NCBI GenBank assembly: GCA_009760855.2 | Contig: WPIO01000001.1 | Coordinates: forward strand, 22,242,001-22,306,000 | DNA length: 64,000 nt | Source of the DNA: Cristatella mucedo | Lineage: Eukaryota; Bryozoa; Phylactolaemata; Cristatellidae | Direction of reading: 5' to 3' | Shown here: one piece after another, positions 45,390 through 64,000 of the stretch | Numbering within the stretch: position 1 is the stretch's first letter | Layout: every line of letters begins with the position of its first letter | Notes under the pieces: model-generated | Databases searched by the model: none | What the model was told of the DNA's origin: nothing | What the model saw: only the letters and a program-made list of their open reading frames with translations | Position numbers and translations under genes: made by a program

Positions 45390-45870
45390 ACTGTTGGCCG
45401 GTTTTACCAGCCAGACCGGTCTTACCATTAGATAGTAGACAGTCAGGCCTGCATGGTAATGCAGCACTGAAAATTTCCGTAATTAGTCATGGCAATATGC
45501 TAGTTGATAATTACTGCATCAGCGGTGATCAGGATCACGTGGCGAATGACCATTGAAGTCAGAAAGCAGCGCACCAATCACGGCAACAGAGATGCTAGTC
45601 CATAGGAGGCATGCATTGCATTGAAACGGCTATAACCACTTCAACTCGGCGATGAGGCGATCAAAGTCCAACTTGCTGTGGAAGAGCATCCGGAGTGTGC
45701 AAGATGCGTTTGAGGAGAAAGTTATGAGGAAGAATGAGGAAGCTAACAAAATGACGCTTTGCACACAGATGCACCACGGACGTTGCACTTTACTCTTCGT
45801 CTACTTTAAAACGGAGCCAGGTGAACTGGCTCGCCTGACCGAACACAAGTACAGTAAAGCATGAAGCAAT
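45390..45870. other. Intergenic; unrecognised short frame
   Basis: Frame 45652-45864 (70 codons, RRSKSNLLWKSIRSVQDAFE...) has no recognised relative and no splice context that I can support. Confidence 0.3.
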
Positions 45871-45879
45871 TGTAGATGG

Positions 45880-46200
45880 TCTAAAGGTGCTAGACTGTGG
45901 AGCATTGCACTTGCACAATTCTTACGCGACGACATCTACTGTCTCCTGCTGCTGCTGCTGCTGACTGCGACGCATCCCTTCCAGCCTGACACTTCCATGC
46001 TACGCACTTCATCGACTGCCCTCCAGACTCAGCAATACTTCGAACTTCGTCTCTTCGTTGCCCGTGATGAAGTCTGTTGGCTACAGCATGCGCACTGAAA
46101 GCCGCTTAGGCTTTCAGTGCACTACAGAAAATTCTCCCGCGTAGCAGCCACTTGTGGCTTTGAGAAGTTACAGATGGAGGTGCAATGCATTACATTATAG
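45880..46200 (+). mobile_element. LINE B fragment, degenerate
   Basis: aaggtgctagactgtggagc...aattcttacgcgacgaca, an internal CTG run, and a 3' part gaaagccgcttaggctttca...ctacagaaaattctcccgcg. Confidence 0.75.
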
Positions 46201-46204
46201 ACTG

Positions 46205-47575
46205 CTAGCCACCCCAAATCGAATTTACGTAGTCAGTGGAACGAAGTGGGGGAGCTGGCTCTGGAGGCTGGCTCTTGCTGCCTGCCAATGCATGCCTTCG
46301 CTCTCCCTCAGCCGCTGACCACCGGCCGATGGCCTCGTCGACCGCCAACGCAGCCTCGTAAGCCATTTATCCTTTGAAGTTCGTGACCTGAATCTCAGCA
46401 TGAGTGCACCATTTGATTCCTAATCAAGTTCGTGGTCCTTAATTTCCTCTCGTGAAAGACATCGCAGCTGCAATCTGGGTTAGAATAATTATTATTTATT
46501 ATTCTAACCATTATTATCATGCGATATTCCTACCAAAGGTTTCTGGACACTTTGAAACTAATTTTACCTTTGACGTTGCCCTTTTGTTAAGGGCGGAGCT
46601 TAGTATTCGAAATCGCTCTCGGAACTGCACCTGCGAAGCTTGGAAAGCCGCGAAGCAATAACGGACAGTTTGTGAGCTGGCGACCAAGCTTTGCAGCTTT
46701 GCCAGGCGCAGGCGCTAATTCTCGTTGCCGAGGCTCTTGATCTCAAGGTCAGTGTTCGCAGCAAAGCTGCATTGAGCATCATCGACTGCCCACGTGACGT
46801 TTGGAAGAGATAGCAGTCAGAGGTCAGTCTACTGAGGGCTGAGATCCCGCGAGTAATGTTAGTGACAAACTGCTGTCAGCCAGTATAAGTAAAATACCAA
46901 AAAGTAGCTTGGCGCCTTTTGCTATTGGACGTACAGCTCTCGAACTTCCCGCTACCACTGAATGATTCCTTGCAAGCAAAATGAATAGTCACCCACCCAA
47001 GCTGAAGCAGTGCACTCTATACGCTCTTTTTTTAATGCGTTTTCAACACCTGCCCTTTCCTTTGTAGAGTGACCGATACCGAATGCTGTGCTGCGTGACA
47101 GCGGCCAGTGAGCAGCTAGCTTTGCTGCTGCCTCAATGGCAGTGTGCCGTGCATCCCACCCACCCCTCCTCCGTAAACGTTCGTTGATGGAATTTGAGCT
47201 GCAGCAGTCGGACGATGCAAGTTGTTGAGGCCTCCCGGCCACGAATGAGTAGTATGCTCTCATCGAAAGGAGTCACCACTGCACCACACCCACAGCAGCC
47301 GGGTGCATCAATAGTGCATTGTTGTCGGCAGCCTTGCCTTGGTAAGCAGCTATTGAACAGGGTGCCGTTCGATTGCATTACTCAGCAGTAGCTGCTTTGA
47401 TCGAATCTCACTTCGGCCATCACATGGGTACACAAACTCATTTCCGATGGGTGGGCTAGCAACTCACTACACACGGCACTCAAAGGAGAAACACTGGGGC
47501 ATGCCCGGCCGAGCAGGACGAGAGCTGAGGGGGCCGGCTCTGAGGACTGCACAGACTTCTGGTGGGTGGGAAGCT
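46205..47575. other. Intergenic, nothing recognised
   Basis: No gene or repeat family supported. The open frames overlap on both strands without homology. Confidence 0.45.
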
Positions 47576-47579
47576 TTGC

Positions 47580-48012
47580 TATGTAATGTAATGTATCTCC
47601 GTCTGTAACTCCACAAAGTCACAAAGACTATGTGGGTGTTACGCAGGAGACTTTTGTATAGCGCACTCATAGCCTAAGCGGCTTTCGGTATGCATTCGGT
47701 AGCCAACAGACTTCGTCTCATGCAACAAAGAGAAAGTGGGAAGCATAGCAGAGTCAGGAGAGCAGTTGAGGTAGTGAGTAGCATAGAAGTAGCAGCTCAG
47801 GACCGCTGAAAAAGATGTGCCATAGTCGGCAGTAGGAGAGTAGTTGTCGTTGCGTAAGAATTGTGGAAGCAAGTTCCACAGTCTAGGACCTGCAGAGCTA
47901 AAGCTTCTGTCGCCAACTGTCTTTAAGCGGAGGAATGGAACAGCTAATTTATTGTCCACACAGGACCTCAGCTTCCTCCAGCTGCGACACGGAGAAGGAG
48001 CTTTAGGTTGCA
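47580..48012 (-). mobile_element. LINE B copy
   Basis: Minus frame 47639-48013: [56 protein letters not shown]. It has the 3' end through tgtaatgtaatg at about 47582. Confidence 0.88.
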
Positions 48013-48014
48013 TC

Positions 48015-48935
48015 GACGACTAGCTGGCCACGCGATGGCTACTCGAGGGTGGTTTACAGGTAACTTCTGCTCTAATACTTGGCTGCTTGTAACTTTAGTC
48101 AAAAAAAGGAGGAGGAGGAAGTCTGGTCGAACCAACTGCTCCCTGCAGGAGCAGTACTGCGACTAGTTAAGGTGAACACGTCGTAGCTAGTTAGCAGTTC
48201 GCGAGCTCCGAGGCAGCAGTGAAATCTCCTGTAATAGCATTCCCTAGTCTTGGTATAAAGAGGTGTCACCTGCAAAGTGATATTGGCACCACCATTTCTA
48301 ATAAGCACGAGAATACCTACGGCCATCACTGGCAGCACTGGGCCATCGGCACCGAGCTCAGAGCCGAGCCGGAGCCCGGTTATTCATCTAGGGGGAGGAG
48401 GCACGACCGGCAAGATTTGTATGAAGAAGGCGAGACCCACAACATGTTCATGTAGTTTACAAAACCCGACAGTAATGGGAAAATCATAGCGCACGAGCGT
48501 GGCATTTATTCGACGCGAACTCGGAGGTTGTGCTTTGAGTGGGAGCATGACATAATTTTGTCGCTGGTGACGGTTAGACCAAGAAATAGGGGGGGGGGCA
48601 GCCCCAGATCTCTGCCCTGCCATATGAGGGGTGGGGGAATGCCTGCCTAGCCCCCTGGCTCTGCCATTAGTTTACAGATACGAATATGGTTTTCCCTGGA
48701 GCCCGAGGTATTCCTAGAATCGTGAACACGCGTCTTCAAGTGGGCTCACGATTCGAAAACTTGTTGCTGTACCATCTATCAAGCCACCTCTGACAGCCTG
48801 GCATCACTTGACCAAGACAGCCTTGCCTCGGCATGACCAGCCAGCCTTGATTTGCTTCGGGGTGAAGGTGACTTCCTATTGACTGTTTGCAGTCAGCCGA
48901 GTTACAGAGAGTCAATGAGCATGACCATTGCAGGC
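48015..48935. other. Intergenic, nothing recognised
   Basis: G runs at about 48590 and 48625; no gene. Confidence 0.45.
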
Positions 48936-48937
48936 TA

Positions 48938-49073
48938 TAAATAAATAAATAAAAAATTCATTTGTATAGTGCCTATTCAGACGTTTGACGAAAGCCATGG
49001 GGCTCGAGCCCACGACCTCGGCCAGACCTCGGTCGGAGCGAGCGCCTTAACCACTGGACCACACCTGCTCGGC
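48938..49073 (-). mobile_element. tRNA-SINE family 2
   Basis: Minus-strand head TGGTCCAGTGGTTAAGGCGC and GGGCTCGAGCCCC, and an AAAT-rich 3' tail at 48938-48957. The LINE-like hairpin part is diverged. Confidence 0.8.
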
Positions 49074-49119
49074 ATGTTTAAGAATGAAGCCCCTCTGATG
49101 AGCAGGAGTGGATTTGCCA

Positions 49120-50674
49120 TGCCTCGGTGGCCGAGCAGCAGCAGCAGCAGCACTTGGTGCCTGCTGCTGCTGCTCGAGCTGAGAGAGCTCTCAGCATGGG
49201 CTCAGCAGCTGGGGCCGAGGAGCGAGGAGAGAACTAAGCTACCGACTGCTCGGCGTGCTGCCACCGCTGCTTCTGCTGCACACTGCGCAGTGTGCAGCAC
49301 TGTGCGACAGACGCGGGCGGTGTGCCTGCCCACGTGCCCTATATGCAGCAGCTCGACTGTGAGCTACTCTCGATCGTGGAGGGGCCAGCCATTATTTCTT
49401 GTACGCCCGATTAGCCAGCACCGATTAGCTCTTCCGCTTTCTCGCCTTTAGCAAAGCCGCGGGACCACGCATGGTCTGACTGGTTACCAGAGCTGCAGCA
49501 GCTGCAGCTGCAGCAGCAGCAGCGACAGCGGCTGAATTGACAGCTGCAACTTCAGCAGCAGCTGCAGCAGCAGCAAAGGCAGCAGCCGAGGCGGTGGCTG
49601 GAGGAGCAGCGCAGGCTGAGCCACGTCTGCAGCTGCAGCAGGTGCGAAGGCAGGGTCGGTCGGGCGAGGCAGGCGAGGGGGGTAGAGGTCAGACTGGGCG
49701 GGGCGAGGCAGAGCGTTGAGGGGGAGGGGCAGGGCTAAGGCGACAGCTCGGGCAGGCTGCTTGGTTATGCATCCTCTGTGCCTCAACACTTCCCTTGCTG
49801 GTGGGCATGACAGCAGAAGCAGGGAGGGACTAGACTAGCAGCTTGACAAGAAGTGACTTGCTGAGCCACATTCAGCTACTGGCACGAAACACCTGCCTCA
49901 GGCCGAGCGAGCGGTCATTGTAAGGGGACAATAATTAGCATGTAGCTCTCTGATCACGGCTGATCTCACACAACCGAACGCCGGCTGACCATTCAGAAGA
50001 ACATTTTCTGCTCCCAGCCAAATCAAACAGCCGGAAGACAGAAGGCCACTTAGGAGCATTAGTTCATTCACTGATTCCAGATTCGTCTAATGCAGTCTGC
50101 CGTTCAGCAGCTGGACTGCTGCCGTCGTCAGGAATGCGCTGGCTGCCGCTCCTGCTCTGCTTCACTGGTTCGAGTTGAGCAGCGCTCCCTGGCGGAGGTG
50201 GAGCCGAATACCATTTGCATAACTGACAGTCCTCGTGGCAAGCCGCCGGCCGGGCAGGCGGGCGGCCATGGCAGCCGGCCAGCCCATTCAGCAGCCATTG
50301 TTGCTCTGAATCGGTCGCCGGCTCCGAGCTCCGGACCTCTGGCACCGATCCTGGGGCAGCAGCAGCGGAAGCAGCAGTGGCAGCAGCGGCAGCAGCGGCA
50401 GCCAAGACCTTGGAGCGGCAGTGATCTCTCCACAGAGCGCAGCTGCTCCACTCTCGCACGAGCGGACAGCCTGTCGAGAGCGAGGAGGTGCGGAAGCAGC
50501 CCAATTCGGTGTGGGAGAGTCCTTGCGGGCAGCAGCCGGAGACCTCGTTTGGTTAGTGGCGGCGCCTCCTCCTGCGTCTACCTGCGTTCACGATCGAGGC
50601 ACCCGAGCAGCAGGAGCCCGCTACCGCCGCTGGTGGAAGGCGCCGCCAGCAACAGTCGGACCCTCGCTTGAGGC
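49120..50674 (+). promoter_or_regulatory. CAG/GC-rich region ahead of septin 2, possible promoter and 5' UTR
   Basis: GC-rich sequence with CAG/CTG runs (49136-49160, 49495-49545, 50350-50402), a 26-bp perfect palindrome at 49274-49299, and an in-frame stop just before the septin 2 ATG. The promoter role is inferred from position and composition only. I saw no certain core promoter motif. Confidence 0.35.
49274..49299. repeat. 26-bp perfect palindrome
   Basis: Centred on ACTGCGCAGT, with arms TGCTGCAC and GTGCAGCA; every base pairs. Confidence 0.95.
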
Positions 50675-63703
<13,029 letters not shown>

Positions 63704-64000
63704 GTAAACTAGTAGACTTTTCAGAACATTTTGATTTTTGTTTCAGCCAGTGCTATAGTCAGGGTACTATATATCATGGTGCTATAGTCGAGGCAAAAAA
63801 TAATAATGAGCAAATACCAGAACACTGTCATGGGCAATCAAGCAGTTCAGGTCTGACAGAGGACGCGTCTAGCTCATACAACCAACACTTATTTCTCGTG
63901 CTAGACTTTTGCATATTGTTCTACAACATTGCTTTGCGGTTTTTGTATCACATTTATAATCTTTGTACTGTAGTGTGATCATTTGAAAAGTGCGATCAGT
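63704..64000 (+). other. Septin 2 intron, runs off the window
   Basis: No further exon or element recognised in the last 297 bases. Confidence 0.6.

Overview
This is a eukaryotic, almost certainly metazoan, genomic window. It has GT-AG introns that split septin genes at conserved codons. It also carries many decayed non-LTR retrotransposons of the L2/CR1 type, tRNA-derived SINEs, Tc1/mariner and hAT DNA transposons, and abundant microsatellites. I see no operons, Shine-Dalgarno signals, CRISPR or prokaryotic genes. The transposon mix suggests an invertebrate. The sequence alone does not let me name the phylum.

The only host genes I can support are two septins on the plus strand, in tandem. 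Septin gene 1 (exons from 6705 to 26916, ten coding exons found) is a SEPTIN2-group protein. It is complete except for a short first coding exon that I could not place. Septin gene 2 (exons from 50675, running off the right edge after 63703) is a SEPTIN2/4/5-like paralog, of which the first six coding exons (227 codons) are visible. All five introns that can be compared fall at the same place and in the same phase in both genes, so they are ancient duplicates. Septins are GTP-binding proteins that form filaments under the plasma membrane and at the division furrow. Both copies keep the P-loop, the switch I threonine, the DTPGFGD switch II motif and AKAD.

Layout: 1-6700 is transposon debris (L2-like LINEs on the minus strand, a hAT remnant, a tRNA-SINE) and a GC-richer stretch upstream of septin 1. 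6705-27800 is septin 1, its introns full of LINE, SINE, Tc1/mariner and hAT copies, followed by a 3' UTR. 28000-39300 is intergenic: a Tc1/mariner element with long inverted repeats, SINEs, a minisatellite, the youngest-looking LINE (uninterrupted 254-codon RT at 34641-35405) and an unrecognised open frame at 36001-36330. 39340-42110 is an old tandem satellite of about 16 diverged monomers of about 150-190 bp. 42500-49000 is more LINE/SINE debris. 49100-50670 is a CAG/GC-rich stretch with a 26-bp perfect palindrome just ahead of the first exon of septin 2. 50675-64000 is septin 2, whose last visible intron holds an antisense LINE with endonuclease and RT parts.

The most informative non-genic result is a shared 3' hairpin. 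The main LINE family ends in a conserved stem (AAAGCGCC...GGGCGCTTT) followed by ATT repeats. One of the two tRNA-headed SINE families carries the same 3' hairpin, so the SINE probably borrows the LINE's reverse transcriptase. In one LINE copy the AG run inside this hairpin has grown into a 60-bp microsatellite.
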